A stretch of 64,000 nt of DNA from CAXTKD01 sp964244885 (GCA_964244885.1 CAXTKD010000009.1:1-64000), one strand, 5' to 3'; counted from the first letter of the stretch, positions 1 through 8,747 are shown. Numbers and translations are program-made. The notes: generated by a model from the sequence alone, not told the origin.

Positions 1-1
1 C

Positions 2-1693
2 GTGCGGCCGGTGTTCAAGCGCATCGACACCTGCGCCGCCGAGTTCGAGGCGAAGACGCCGTACATGTACTCGACCTACGAGGCGCCGAGCTTCGGCGAG
101 CCCGAGTGCGAGAGCCTGCCGACCGGCGCAAACAAAGTCGTTATCCTGGGCGGCGGTCCGAACCGTATCGGGCAGGGCATTGAGTTCGACTATTGCTGCT
201 GCCACGCTTGCTTCGCTCTGAGCGACGCCGGGTTCGAGACGATCATGATTAATTGCAACCCGGAAACGGTGAGCACCGACTACGACACCTCCGACCGGCT
301 GTATTTCGAGCCGCTGACCGGCGAGGACGTGCTGGAAATCCTGCATGTCGAGCAGTCGAAGGGGACTCTGGCGGGCGTCATCGTCCAGTTCGGCGGGCAG
401 ACGCCGCTGAAGCTGGCGCAGCGGCTGGAGGACGCGGGCATCCCGATCCTCGGCACCTCGCCCGACGCGATCGACCTGGCGGAGGACCGCGAGCGCTTCT
501 CGGCGCTGGTCGAGGAGATCGGGCTGAAGCAACCGGCGAACGGCATCGCGCGCAGCCGCGAGGAGGCGATCGCGGTCGCCGAGAGCATCGGCTACCCGGT
601 GCTGCTGCGGCCGAGCTACGTGCTCGGCGGGCGGGCGATGGAGATCATCGACGATAGCGCGGGCGTCGACACCTATATCCGCGAGGCGGTGCGCGTGTCG
701 GGCGACAATCCGGTGCTGGTCGACCAGTATCTGCGCGACGCGATCGAGGTCGATGTCGACGCGATCGCCGACGGCGTCGACGTGCATGTGGCGGGCGTGC
801 TGCAGCATATCGAGGAGGCGGGAGTCCATTCGGGCGACAGCGCCTGCTCGATCCCGCCGTACAGCCTGTCGGCCGAGATCGTCGGCGAGATCGAGCGGCA
901 GACGGCGCTGCTGGCGCGCAAGCTCAATGTGCGCGGGCTGATGAACGTGCAGTTCGCGGTCAAGGACGGCGAGGTCTACCTGATCGAGGTCAACCCGCGC
1001 GCCAGCCGCACGGTGCCGTTCGTCGCCAAGGCGGTCGGCAAGCCGATCGCCAAGATCGCGGCGCGAGTGATGGCGGGCGCGATGCTCAGCGAGTTCGACC
1101 TGGTGTCGAACGGTTTCAACCATATCGCGGTGAAGGAGGCGGTGTTCCCGTTCGCGCGTTTCCCAGGCGTCGACCCGGTGCTCGGGCCGGAGATGAAGTC
1201 GACCGGCGAGGTGATGGGGATCGACGTCGACTTCCCGACCGCCTTCGCCAAGGCGCAGATCGGCGCCGGGACGATGCTGCCGCAATCGGGTACGGCGTTT
1301 GTCTCGGTCAAGGACAGCGACAAGCCGGTGATCGAGGAAGCGGTGGCGGGCCTGCTCGACATGGGCTTCCGGGTGATCGCCACGTCGGGCACGCATCGCT
1401 GGCTGAGCGAGCGCGGCCACGTGGTCGAGCTGGTCAACAAGGTCCAGCAGGGGCGGCCGCATATCGTCGACAGGATCAAGGACGGCGAGGTCGCGCTGAT
1501 CTTCAACACCACCGAAGGCGCGCAGTCGCTGAAAGACAGCGCGTCGATCCGCGGGGCGGGGCTTTACGGCAAGGTGCCCTACTTCACGACGGCGGCGGCC
1601 TCGCTCGCCACCGTGCGGGCGATTGCCGCGCTCAGGCGGCAAAAGCTTGATGTTCGCTCGCTCCAATCCTATTATTCCGCAGTCGTAAGATAG
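2..1693 (+). CDS. carB: Carbamoyl-phosphate synthase large subunit, C-terminal part (cut by window edge)
   Basis: This is the C-terminal half (563 residues visible) of the large subunit, which makes carbamoyl phosphate from bicarbonate, ammonia and two ATP for arginine and pyrimidine synthesis. The full family protein is about 1,070-1,110 residues, so roughly the first half lies outside the window. Visible parts are the glycine-rich GGGPNRIGQGIEFDY stretch that opens the second synthetase half (about residue 50), the second ATP-grasp domain with LIEVNPRASRT (about residue 330), and the C-terminal MGS-like allosteric domain with VIATSGTHRWL and FNTTEGAQS. The frame is open to a TAG stop. greA follows about 80 bp downstream, a common alphaproteobacterial order. 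Confidence 0.97.
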   Translation: MRPVFKRIDTCAAEFEAKTPYMYSTYEAPSFGEPECESLPTGANKVVILGGGPNRIGQGIEFDYCCCHACFALSDAGFETIMINCNPETVSTDYDTSDRLYFEPLTGEDVLEILHVEQSKGTLAGVIVQFGGQTPLKLAQRLEDAGIPILGTSPDAIDLAEDRERFSALVEEIGLKQPANGIARSREEAIAVAESIGYPVLLRPSYVLGGRAMEIIDDSAGVDTYIREAVRVSGDNPVLVDQYLRDAIEVDVDAIADGVDVHVAGVLQHIEEAGVHSGDSACSIPPYSLSAEIVGEIERQTALLARKLNVRGLMNVQFAVKDGEVYLIEVNPRASRTVPFVAKAVGKPIAKIAARVMAGAMLSEFDLVSNGFNHIAVKEAVFPFARFPGVDPVLGPEMKSTGEVMGIDVDFPTAFAKAQIGAGTMLPQSGTAFVSVKDSDKPVIEEAVAGLLDMGFRVIATSGTHRWLSERGHVVELVNKVQQGRPHIVDRIKDGEVALIFNTTEGAQSLKDSASIRGAGLYGKVPYFTTAAASLATVRAIAALRRQKLDVRSLQSYYSAVVR

Positions 1694-1772
1694 CTCCCGA
1701 CAGTTTGGCGCCTCGACGGTGGTTCCGCCACCGCAGGTCAAGCTGTCGCGAAAAGCAGCAGGAGAGTGCGTG

Positions 1773-2252
1773 ATGGCGACCGTTGAGAAGGCCCCGATGC
1801 TGGCCGAAGGCCATGCGCGGCTGATGGCCGATCTCCAGCGCCTGAAACAGGTCGAGCGCCCGAAGAATGTCGAGGACATCGAGGTCGCGCGCGCGCACGG
1901 CGACCTGTCGGAGAACGCCGAATATCACGCGGCGAAGGAACGCCAGGGCCAGATCGAGGCCGAGATCATGCAGATCGAGGACCAGTTGGCGCGCGCCCAG
2001 GTCATCGATCCGACGACGCTCAGCGGCGACAAGGTGGTGTTCGGCGCGACGATCGACCTGCTCGACGAGGACGACAAGCCGGTGACCTACCAGATCGTCG
2101 GCCATGTCGAGGCCGACGCCAAGGGCGGCCGCATCTCCTATTCCTCGCCGCTCGGCCGGGCGCTCATCGGGCGCAAGGTCGGCGAGGAGGTCGAGGTGGT
2201 GACCCCGTCGGGCGATAAATATTACGAGATCAAGAAGATCTCGTTCATTTGA
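1773..2252 (+). CDS. greA: Transcription elongation factor GreA
   Basis: GreA binds the secondary channel of RNA polymerase and stimulates cleavage of the 3' end of RNA in backtracked complexes. The 159-residue length fits the family. The N-terminal half is the coiled-coil finger with the acidic-tip region DLSENAEYHAAKE (about residues 45-57). The C-terminal half is the FKBP-like domain, with SPLGRALIGRKVGEEVEV near the end. An in-frame start 18 codons upstream exists, but the ATG at 1773 is preferred because AGGAGAG lies 8 bases before it and the protein then starts in the family-typical way. The gene stands alone between carB and a rhomboid gene. Confidence 0.97.
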   Translation: MATVEKAPMLAEGHARLMADLQRLKQVERPKNVEDIEVARAHGDLSENAEYHAAKERQGQIEAEIMQIEDQLARAQVIDPTTLSGDKVVFGATIDLLDEDDKPVTYQIVGHVEADAKGGRISYSSPLGRALIGRKVGEEVEVVTPSGDKYYEIKKISFI

Positions 2253-2286
2253 TCGGACGGGGGCGGTCTTCGGATCGCTCTCACTT

Positions 2287-2368
2287 TTCCGTTCGTCCCG
2301 GGCCTGTCGAAGGACGTGGTCGCACGGCCTGCGCGATCTCGTGGTTCGACAGGCTTGGGACGAACGGA
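2287..2368. repeat. Intergenic palindromic repeat, family D copy 1
   Basis: Imperfect inverted repeat between greA and the rhomboid gene. The left arm begins CCGTTCGTCCCGGGCCTGTC and the right arm ends with TTCGACAGGCTTGGGACGAA plus CGG. A second copy lies at 57442-57521 after flhB. The shared arm core is CGTTCGTCC...TGTCGAA paired with TTCGACAGG...ACGAACG. It looks like a REP/RUP-type dispersed palindrome that can form a long RNA hairpin, and it may act as a greA transcription end. Confidence 0.7.
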
Positions 2369-2401
2369 CTCTGAGATAACTCGAAGCGCGTTGGATCGCT
2401 C

Positions 2402-3070
2402 ATGAAGCCCTTTCGCCCTCCGTCCGCCCCCGTCGCGACCAACGCGATCCTGATCGGCTGCGCGGTGGTGCAGCTGCTGCTGAGCGTGCTCGGGCCGGCG
2501 GCGGAGAACGACGTGGTCTTCCGTGCGGCGCTGATTCCGGCGCGGCTGTCGGGCCTGGTCGCGAGCCTGCCGGGGAGCGTGCCGGCGCCGCTTACGCTCG
2601 TCACCTGGCTGTTCATCCATGGCGGCTGGCTGCACCTGGGAATGAACGTCGTGTTCATGCTGCTGGTCGGGCGGCTGGTCGAGTGGGTGCTGGGGCCAGG
2701 GCGGCTGATCGCGCTCTATTTGATTGGCGGGGTCGCGGCGGGATTGGCGCAGGTCCTGGCCGATCCGATGTCGGTCGAGCCGGTGGTCGGCGCCTCGGGC
2801 GCGATCGCGGCGGTGTTCGGCTGCTATGCGGTGCTGTTCGCGAAGAAGCGCGTCGCGGACAAGCATCTGGGCTCGGTGCGAGTCCCGGGAGAGCTGTTGA
2901 CCGCGCTATGGTTCGCCTCGGCGTGGATCGGGTTGCAGCTGCTGACCGGCGCGGTGATGAACAAGGGCGGGGGCGGGATCGCGATCTGGGCGCATATCGG
3001 CGGCTTCATCGCCGGGCTGCTGTTCGCTCACCTCGCCGGACGGCGGCCACGCTCGAACGCGGCTCTTTGA
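2402..3070 (+). CDS. Rhomboid-family intramembrane serine protease
   Basis: A 222-residue multi-pass membrane protein with the rhomboid signature. The catalytic serine is in GASGA (Ser132) and the catalytic histidine in AHIGGF (His198). The HGGWLHLGMN loop (about residues 75-84) matches the conserved HxxxxHxxxN motif. About six hydrophobic segments are visible. Such proteases cut transmembrane substrates inside the inner membrane; the substrate cannot be told from sequence. The gene starts at an ATG just after repeat D and is probably transcribed alone. The DUF4170 gene downstream is on the other strand. Confidence 0.92.
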   Translation: MKPFRPPSAPVATNAILIGCAVVQLLLSVLGPAAENDVVFRAALIPARLSGLVASLPGSVPAPLTLVTWLFIHGGWLHLGMNVVFMLLVGRLVEWVLGPGRLIALYLIGGVAAGLAQVLADPMSVEPVVGASGAIAAVFGCYAVLFAKKRVADKHLGSVRVPGELLTALWFASAWIGLQLLTGAVMNKGGGGIAIWAHIGGFIAGLLFAHLAGRRPRSNAAL

Positions 3071-3088
3071 GCAGCGACGGCGAGCGCT

Positions 3089-3304
3089 TTACTGCTCGTC
3101 GCCCTCCAGCAGCCGGTGCAGGTGGACGATGACGTATTTCATCTCGGCGTCGTCGACGGTGCGCTGGGCGTTGGCCTTCCAGGCCTTTTGCGCCGAGGCG
3201 TAATCCGGGAAGATGCCGACGAGGTCGAGCGCCTTCAGGTCGACGAAGTCGAGGCCGCGCGGGTCCTTGACCCGGCCGCCGAAGACGAAGTGCATCTTGC
3301 TCAT
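3089..3304 (-). CDS. DUF4170 domain protein
   Basis: A 71-residue soluble protein of the DUF4170 type: an FVFGGRV opening, an aromatic DYASAQKAWKANAQRTVDDA core and a YVIVHLHRL end. The family is small, widespread in alphaproteobacteria and of unknown function. The gene points towards the rhomboid gene and ends 19 bases from it. It begins just upstream of the MlaC-like gene's stop codon on the same strand, so the two may be cotranscribed. The family assignment is by recognition of the pattern, not a search. Confidence 0.8.
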   Translation of the reverse strand: MSKMHFVFGGRVKDPRGLDFVDLKALDLVGIFPDYASAQKAWKANAQRTVDDAEMKYVIVHLHRLLEGDEQ

Positions 3305-3338
3305 GCGGCGAGGTTCCTAGACCGGCTCGCGGTCGCCC

Positions 3339-3941
3339 TCAAGCCTTGCCGCCGGCTTTCATGAAGGCGATCAGCTTGTCGAAGCCGTTGCGCTGGATAT
3401 AGGCGCTGAAATCCGCTTCCTGCGTCAGCGCGAGGTTCACGCCGCCGACGGTGAGGTTCACGATCTGCGGCTTGGGCGCCATCTTGACCGACCAGGTCGC
3501 GTCGAACACCTGCGCGCCGGGGCGCGAGACCCGGCTCATCACGTCGGTGGTGGCGCCGCGCGGCAGGGTTCGCACGACCTTCAGGGTCGCGTCCGAATAA
3601 TCATAGAGCCGGTCGGCATAGGTGTTGATGATATAGTCGGGGAGCACCGCCTTGTAGGCGGCATATTGCGCCGGCGTGATCGTCGCGCGCTGGCGGCGGA
3701 TCAGCTTGTCGCCGATCTCGTTGAGCGCGAAATTGTCGCGCAGGATCTGGCGGAACTTGGCGCGAACCGCGGTGCGGCTCATCGACTTGTCCTTGAGGAT
3801 GCCGAAGGCCTGGCCCGACAGCGTCTCGACGAAGGTGCCCGCCGGGTCGGTGGCGGCGTAGGCGGCGGGCGTCAGCGGCGACACGAGGCCGAGCGGCGCG
3901 GCGGCGAGCGCCAGGGCGAGAAGGCGGAACGAGGTCTTCAT
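3339..3941 (-). CDS. MlaC/Ttg2D-like periplasmic phospholipid-binding protein
   Basis: A 200-residue exported protein resembling MlaC (toluene-tolerance Ttg2D), the periplasmic carrier that shuttles phospholipid between outer-membrane MlaA and the inner-membrane MlaFEDB transporter. The N-terminus MKTSFRLLALALAAAPLGL is a signal peptide, with cleavage after AYA (about residue 29). The family pattern follows: a helical ILRDNFALNEIGDKLI region, then YADRLYDYSD and a beta-rich end with VGGVNLALTQEADF. The start at 3941 is set by a GGAG box 9 bases upstream and by the signal peptide; the frame is open further upstream but reads unlike a protein there. No mlaD, mlaE or mlaF gene is adjacent, so it acts with partners elsewhere. 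Confidence 0.85.
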   Translation of the reverse strand: MKTSFRLLALALAAAPLGLVSPLTPAAYAATDPAGTFVETLSGQAFGILKDKSMSRTAVRAKFRQILRDNFALNEIGDKLIRRQRATITPAQYAAYKAVLPDYIINTYADRLYDYSDATLKVVRTLPRGATTDVMSRVSRPGAQVFDATWSVKMAPKPQIVNLTVGGVNLALTQEADFSAYIQRNGFDKLIAFMKAGGKA

Positions 3942-4008
3942 GCGTGAACTCCGATAGAAAAACGCCGGCCAGCGCATGGCTGACCGGCGCTGAACGGGGC
4001 TTGAATGC

Positions 4009-4752
4009 CTAGGAAACGCGGCCGTTCCGAAAGTTGTCGGCGGCGGCCTGGCCGACGTTGCGCGCGAAGTCGCGGGCGTGGTCGGTGAGCGAGCCGAACT
4101 TCTCGCGCGCCGTGTCGGCATTGAGGCCGTAGCCGTCGAGCTGCTCGCGGCCGGCGTCGACCGCCGCCTTGATCGCGCCCTTCGCGGCATCGGTGAAGCG
4201 GTCGCGGTGCTCGCCGACCAGCGTATCCTCCGCCTCGGTGCGCGGCAGCAGCGAGCCGGCGAGCGCGCCGGCGGCGAGGCCGAGCACCGCGCCGAGCAGC
4301 GGGTTCGTGTTGAAATTCTCGTTGGCGAACTGGGTCGCCTCGTTCGCCTTGATCTTGGCGCTGGTCGCGAGATCGGCGGTGCGGTCGCGCGCCGTCTGCC
4401 ACGTCTCGGCGGCGGTTTCGGTCACCGAGGCGCCGGCGGCGCGGACGCTGTCGAGGCCGCGGCGTAGCGCGCCGGGCTCCTCGCCCTCACGGGGCGGCGC
4501 GCTGTCGAGCGCCGAGGCGCCGCGCCGGGCGAGCAGCAGAAGGCCGACGGCGCCGCCGATCAGGCCGAGCGCCAGCTTGTGGTCGCCGGCGGCGCGGGCG
4601 AGCGCCGCGCCCCGGTCCTGCACCGCCTCGGCGGCATCGCCGAGGACGCGGCGGGGCGACAGGCGGTCCTGCAGATCCTCGAAGGTGGACGACAGCCGCT
4701 CGCGCGAACGTTCGGCGTCGTTTGCGTAGGGGTCGATCTTTCCGTCGGCCAT
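4009..4752 (-). CDS. DUF3618 domain protein
   Basis: A 247-residue protein whose N-terminus (ERSRERLSSTFEDLQDRLSPRRV) is the DUF3618 pattern. A short hydrophobic stretch (LALGLIGGAVGLLLLARRG, about residues 79-97) probably anchors it in the membrane, and a second glycine/alanine-rich stretch (LLGAVLGLAAGALAGSLL) lies near residue 155. Between and after them are alanine-rich helices with coiled-coil character. It follows the holin-X-like gene by one base on the same strand and is the last gene of a three-gene unit (5779 to 4009). The function is unknown; the unit looks like envelope-stress or membrane-protection genes. Confidence 0.82.
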   Translation of the reverse strand: MADGKIDPYANDAERSRERLSSTFEDLQDRLSPRRVLGDAAEAVQDRGAALARAAGDHKLALGLIGGAVGLLLLARRGASALDSAPPREGEEPGALRRGLDSVRAAGASVTETAAETWQTARDRTADLATSAKIKANEATQFANENFNTNPLLGAVLGLAAGALAGSLLPRTEAEDTLVGEHRDRFTDAAKGAIKAAVDAGREQLDGYGLNADTAREKFGSLTDHARDFARNVGQAAADNFRNGRVS

Positions 4753-4753
4753 G

Positions 4754-5173
4754 TTACTCGCCTTTCAAAGCTTCGATGTCTTCACGTAAAGCCGCAACGG
4801 CGCGGGAGGGCATAAGCTCCGCAGCCGCGATCTGTTTTTTGCCCGCAAGCATCAAGGCGGCGGCGATCGCCCCGACGACGACCGCGACGATCAGGCCGGC
4901 GAAGCCGGCTCCGACGAGCGGTGTCAGGAAGCCGACCGCCGCGCCCATCAGGGTGAACAGCGCGGCGACCGCGAGCAGGCCGCCGAACGCGATCATCGCG
5001 ATCGGTTTCGCGATGCTCGCGATGTTCGCCTTGACCTCGGCTTGCGCCAGCCGGAACTCGGCACGCACGAGCGCCGCGGCCTCCTCGAACAGGCGCTTGA
5101 CCAGCGACACGATCGACACGTCTTCCCCCCGATCCTTGACCGAGCGACGCCAGCCCCACAGCGCCTTCAGCAT
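4754..5173 (-). CDS. Phage-holin-family (holin-X, YqjE-like) membrane protein
   Basis: A 139-residue protein of the putative actinobacterial holin-X family, to which E. coli YqjE also belongs. It has an amphipathic N-terminus (LVKRLFEEAAALVRAEFRLAQAE), then two transmembrane hairpins (about residues 55-80 and 85-110) and a short charged tail ending LREDIEALKGE. It sits between a YqjD-like gene (which ends at its start) and the DUF3618 gene (one base away), so all three are very probably one transcript. This mirrors yqjD-yqjE in enterobacteria. Despite the family name there is no phage context here. Confidence 0.8.
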   Translation of the reverse strand: MLKALWGWRRSVKDRGEDVSIVSLVKRLFEEAAALVRAEFRLAQAEVKANIASIAKPIAMIAFGGLLAVAALFTLMGAAVGFLTPLVGAGFAGLIVAVVVGAIAAALMLAGKKQIAAAELMPSRAVAALREDIEALKGE

Positions 5174-5779
5174 CTAGGCGTCGTAGGCTGGCTTGCCCGC
5201 GCCATCGGCCTGGCGCGCGGCTGCCGGAAAATAGTCGGGCTCCAGTCGGTCCGACGTGGACTTGAGGAAGCGCGACAATGCGAAACCGATGGCCGCCGCG
5301 GCGCCGATGGCGATCGCCGGGCTGCGGCGGATGAGAACGCGCGTGTCCTCGACGAGCTCGTCGACGTTCTTGGTGCGCAAGTTCTCGGCGAACTCCTCGA
5401 GAAACTCGGCGGCCTGACGCGCATATTGCGCGACCTGCGGGCCCGCGATCTCCTCGATCCGGGTCGCCGCATCGTGAACCGTCTCGGCGTAGCCGTCGAG
5501 CAGCTCGGTCGCGCGGTCCTTGCCGGTGGTGGCGAAGGTGCGGGCGTGATCGGCCGCCTGGTCGCGCAGGCCCGCGGCGTCGGCCCTGACCTTGGCGAAG
5601 CGATCCGCGCCGCCAGTTGCTGAATCGCTCTCGGGGGGCGTGTTCGCGTCGGCGCCCTCGGCGGGCTCGGTGGCGGAGACGCCGGTCGCGGCGGGCTTGT
5701 CGTCGCCGAGGACTGAGGTGCCGCCGGTCGGATCCGGCTTACCGGGGAAATCTGGCTGGGACGTGTCGGCGGGGGTCAT
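5174..5779 (-). CDS. YqjD/ElaB (DUF883)-like tail-anchored protein
   Basis: A 201-residue protein with a disordered, acidic and proline-rich first third, then a long helical region (FAKVRADAAGLRDQAADHA... AEFLEEFAENLRTKNVDEL) and a hydrophobic glycine/alanine segment near the end (SPAIAIGAAAAIGFALSRFL). That arrangement matches the ElaB/YqjD group, tail-anchored proteins linked to stationary-phase membranes and ribosomes; the assignment is by architecture only. The start at 5779 has AAAGGA 7 bases upstream. It is divergent from eno, and the 127-bp gap must hold both promoters. Confidence 0.65.
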   Translation of the reverse strand: MTPADTSQPDFPGKPDPTGGTSVLGDDKPAATGVSATEPAEGADANTPPESDSATGGADRFAKVRADAAGLRDQAADHARTFATTGKDRATELLDGYAETVHDAATRIEEIAGPQVAQYARQAAEFLEEFAENLRTKNVDELVEDTRVLIRRSPAIAIGAAAAIGFALSRFLKSTSDRLEPDYFPAAARQADGAGKPAYDA

Positions 5780-5906
5780 GCGCGGTCCTTTGTCGATAGG
5801 CTCGGAACACTCACACAACGAGACAGCGACGCGCGGGGTTCCCGCGTTGCGGCGAAGCGAGCGAGCCGCTACGAACCGCGCGTCAACGCCACCCGGAGAT
5901 GCTTTA

Positions 5907-7193
5907 ATGACCGCGATCATCGACGTCCACGCCCGCGAGATCCTCGACAGTCGTGGAAATCCGACGGTGGAGGTCGATGTCCTGCTGGACGACGGAAGCT
6001 TCGGCCGGGCCGCGGTGCCTTCGGGCGCATCGACCGGCGCGCATGAGGCGGTCGAGAAGCGCGACGGCGACAAGCGCCGCTATGGCGGCAAGGGTGTGCA
6101 ACAGGCCCTGGACGCGGTGAACGGCGAGATCCTCGACGCGATCTCCGGCATGGACGCCGAGGACCAGAGCGACCTCGACGCGCTGCTGATCGAATTGGAC
6201 GGCACCGAGAACAAGTCGCGCCTCGGCGCCAACGCCATCCTGGGCGTCAGCCTGGCGGCGGCGAAGGCGGCGGCGGACGCGCGCGGGCTGCCGCTCTATC
6301 GCTATGTCGGCGGGGTGTCGGCGCACCTGCTGCCGGTGCCGATGATGAACATCATCAACGGCGGCGAGCATGCCGACAACCCGATCGACTTCCAGGAATT
6401 CATGATCGTGCCGGTCGGCGCCGAGACGCTCGCCGAGGCGGTGCGCTGCGGCTCCGAGATCTTCCACACGCTGAAGAAGGGCCTTCACGACAAGGGGCTG
6501 GCGACCGCGGTCGGCGACGAGGGCGGCTTCGCGCCCAATATCGCCTCGACCAGCGACGCGCTCGACTTCATCATGTCGTCGATCGAGGCGGCGGGCTACA
6601 CGCCCGGCGACGACGTCATGCTCGCGCTCGACTGCGCCGCGACCGAGTTCTTCAAGGACGGCAAATACGACATCTCGGGCGAGAACCGCATCCTCGACAG
6701 CCATGAGATGGCCAATTATCTCGCCGACCTCACCCGGCGCTATCCGATCTTCTCGATCGAGGACGGCATGGCGGAGGACGACTGGGAGGGCTGGAAAGCC
6801 TTGACGGACCTAATCGGCGACACGGTGCAACTGGTCGGCGACGATTTGTTCGTCACCAACCCCAAGCGGCTGAAGCGCGGCATCGAGAGCGGCACCGCCA
6901 ATTCGATCCTGATCAAGGTCAACCAGATCGGCACCCTGACCGAGACGCTGGAAGCGGTGTCGATGGCCAACCGCGCGGGCTACACCGCGGTGATGTCGCA
7001 TCGTTCGGGCGAGACCGAGGATTCGACGATCGCCGACCTCGCGGTCGCCACCAACTGCGGGCAGATCAAGACCGGGTCGCTGGCGCGTTCCGACCGGCTC
7101 GCCAAGTACAACCAGCTCATCCGGATCGAGGAGCAGCTGGGCAGCGCCGCTCGTTACGCGGGCCGATCGGTGCTCAAGCAAAAAATCGCTTGA
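5907..7193 (+). CDS. eno: Enolase
   Basis: Enolase interconverts 2-phosphoglycerate and phosphoenolpyruvate in glycolysis and scaffolds the RNA degradosome in many bacteria. The 428-residue length is normal. Visible signatures are the N-terminal AREILDSRGNPTVEVDV, the SGASTGAHEA loop, GDEGGFAPN with the catalytic glutamate, the Mg-binding IEDGMAEDDWEGW, the catalytic lysine in ILIKVNQIGTLTET, and SHRSGETEDSTIADLAVA. The ATG at 5907 follows GGAGA by 8 bases; the frame is open for another 105 codons upstream, but that part overlaps the opposite-strand gene. An ftsB-like gene follows 31 bp downstream, a classic order. Confidence 0.98.
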   Translation: MTAIIDVHAREILDSRGNPTVEVDVLLDDGSFGRAAVPSGASTGAHEAVEKRDGDKRRYGGKGVQQALDAVNGEILDAISGMDAEDQSDLDALLIELDGTENKSRLGANAILGVSLAAAKAAADARGLPLYRYVGGVSAHLLPVPMMNIINGGEHADNPIDFQEFMIVPVGAETLAEAVRCGSEIFHTLKKGLHDKGLATAVGDEGGFAPNIASTSDALDFIMSSIEAAGYTPGDDVMLALDCAATEFFKDGKYDISGENRILDSHEMANYLADLTRRYPIFSIEDGMAEDDWEGWKALTDLIGDTVQLVGDDLFVTNPKRLKRGIESGTANSILIKVNQIGTLTETLEAVSMANRAGYTAVMSHRSGETEDSTIADLAVATNCGQIKTGSLARSDRLAKYNQLIRIEEQLGSAARYAGRSVLKQKIA

Positions 7194-7224
7194 ATCCAAG
7201 ACTCACGTCTGATTCAGTGAGTCC

Positions 7225-7545
7225 GTGATCGAACGTCTGGGCATCCTTGATTATCTGCGCGGCGCGCTGGTGCCGGCGGCGTGCCTGATCGTCATCAGCT
7301 ACTTCGCCTATCACGCGGTCGAGGGCGGCACCGGGCTTCTGGCCTGGGGCGGCTACAAGACCGAGCGGGCGAAGCTGGAGGGCGAGGTGCAAAGCCTCGC
7401 GGCGCGCAAGGCCGAGCTCGACAAGCGCATCGCGTTGCTCAACCCGCGCAAGGTCGACCCGGACTATGCCGACGAGCTGGTGCGCGGAAACCTCGGCGTC
7501 GTGCGGCCGGACGAAGTGGTGATCGAGCTTCCGAAGTCGAAGTAG
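7225..7545 (+). CDS. ftsB: FtsB/DivIC septum formation initiator
   Basis: A 106-residue single-pass division protein with one N-terminal transmembrane helix (GALVPAACLIVISYFAYHAVEGG, about residues 13-35) and a coiled coil (KTERAKLEGEVQSLAARKAE) with its short C-terminal cap (ADELVRGNLGVVRPDEVVI). It would join FtsL and FtsQ at the division site. The start is GTG at 7225. The neighbour is eno, the usual partner in proteobacteria. A hairpin at 7568-7597 follows the stop and probably ends the eno-ftsB transcript. Confidence 0.9.
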   Translation: MIERLGILDYLRGALVPAACLIVISYFAYHAVEGGTGLLAWGGYKTERAKLEGEVQSLAARKAELDKRIALLNPRKVDPDYADELVRGNLGVVRPDEVVIELPKSK

Positions 7546-7567
7546 GCTCGAACGCTTTCCCTTCTGT

Positions 7568-7597
7568 CTGTCGTTCTCGCGTTCGCAGGAACGACAG
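7568..7597 (+). terminator. Hairpin after ftsB, probable terminator
   Basis: A perfect 9-bp stem (CTGTCGTTC / GAACGACAG) with a 12-base loop, followed by GTCTTTAA. It sits between ftsB and pdhA. The T-run is short, so it may be a repeat-derived palindrome acting as a terminator rather than a canonical one. Confidence 0.5.
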
Positions 7598-7700
7598 GTC
7601 TTTAACGCCAATGCGCTGCACCGCAGCATGCGAATCCGGTTGAACAATCTCTCGACCTGCTTCTATAGACAGCCTTCGCGGTGCCGGAAGGTGAACCAAA

Positions 7701-8747
7701 TTGGCTAAAAGTCCTGTGAAAAACTCGGCTGAACCGGCTGTTCCCAATCGCGAACGGCCGCCGCAGCCCGAGCGCTTCGCGGCGTCGAAGGACCAGCTGC
7801 TCGAGTTCTACCGGCAGATGCTGCTCATCCGCCGCTTCGAGGAGAAGGCGGGGCAGCTCTATGGTTTGGGGCTGATCGGCGGCTTTTGCCACCTCTACAT
7901 CGGGCAGGAGGCTGTCGCGGTCGGCCTTCAGTCGGCGATGGCGGTCGGCAAGGACAGCGTGATCACCGGCTATCGCGACCATGGCCACATGCTCGCCTAC
8001 GGCATCGACCCCAAGGTCATCATGGCGGAGCTGACGGGGCGCCAGGCCGGCATCTCGAAGGGCAAGGGCGGCTCGATGCACATGTTCTCGGTCGAGCACG
8101 GCTTCTACGGCGGCCACGGCATTGTCGGCGCGCAGGTCAGCCTCGGCACCGGCCTCGGCTTCAGCCACAAGTACAAGGGCGACGGCGGCGTCTGCCTCGC
8201 CTATTTCGGCGACGGCGCGGCGAACCAGGGCCAGGTGTCCGAAAGCTTCAACATGGCCGAGCTGTGGAAGCTGCCGGTGATCTTCGTGATCGAGAACAAC
8301 CAGTACGCGATGGGAACCAGCGTCAACCGCTCGTCGGCCGAGGACCAGCTGTACCGGCGCGGCGAGAGCTTCCGCATCCCTGGCATCCAGGTCGACGGCA
8401 TGGACGTGCTGGAGGTTCGGGGCGCCGCCGAGGTCGCGCTGGAATGGACGCGCGCCGGCAAGGGGCCGATCCTGCTCGAGATGAAGACCTACCGCTACCG
8501 CGGCCACTCGATGTCCGACCCGGCGAAATACCGCTCGCGCGACGAGGTCCAGCAGGTGCGCGACAAGTCCGACCCGATCGAGGCCGCCAAGCGCGACCTG
8601 CTCGCGATGGGGGTCGAGGAGGCGGCGCTGAAGGACATGGAGAAGGGCATCCGCGCGATCGTCGGCGAGGCCGCCGACTTCGCCGAGCAGTCGCCCGAGC
8701 CCGATCCGAAGGAGCTCTACACAGACGTGCTGGTGGGAACCTACTGA
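7701..8747 (+). CDS. pdhA: Pyruvate dehydrogenase E1 component, alpha subunit
   Basis: The E1 alpha chain binds thiamine diphosphate and, with E1 beta, decarboxylates pyruvate and acylates the lipoyl groups of the complex. It has 348 residues. The thiamine-diphosphate motif is GDGAANQGQVSESFNMAELW with ENNQYAMGTS after it; the phosphorylation-loop-like YRYRGHSMSDPAKYRS region lies near residue 265. The start appears to be TTG at 7701, with GGAAGG about 10 bases upstream; no ATG fits the conserved N-terminus better. It overlaps the pdhB start by one base (TGATG), so the two are translationally coupled. The unit continues pdhB-pdhC-lpdA. Confidence 0.97.
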   Translation: MAKSPVKNSAEPAVPNRERPPQPERFAASKDQLLEFYRQMLLIRRFEEKAGQLYGLGLIGGFCHLYIGQEAVAVGLQSAMAVGKDSVITGYRDHGHMLAYGIDPKVIMAELTGRQAGISKGKGGSMHMFSVEHGFYGGHGIVGAQVSLGTGLGFSHKYKGDGGVCLAYFGDGAANQGQVSESFNMAELWKLPVIFVIENNQYAMGTSVNRSSAEDQLYRRGESFRIPGIQVDGMDVLEVRGAAEVALEWTRAGKGPILLEMKTYRYRGHSMSDPAKYRSRDEVQQVRDKSDPIEAAKRDLLAMGVEEAALKDMEKGIRAIVGEAADFAEQSPEPDPKELYTDVLVGTY

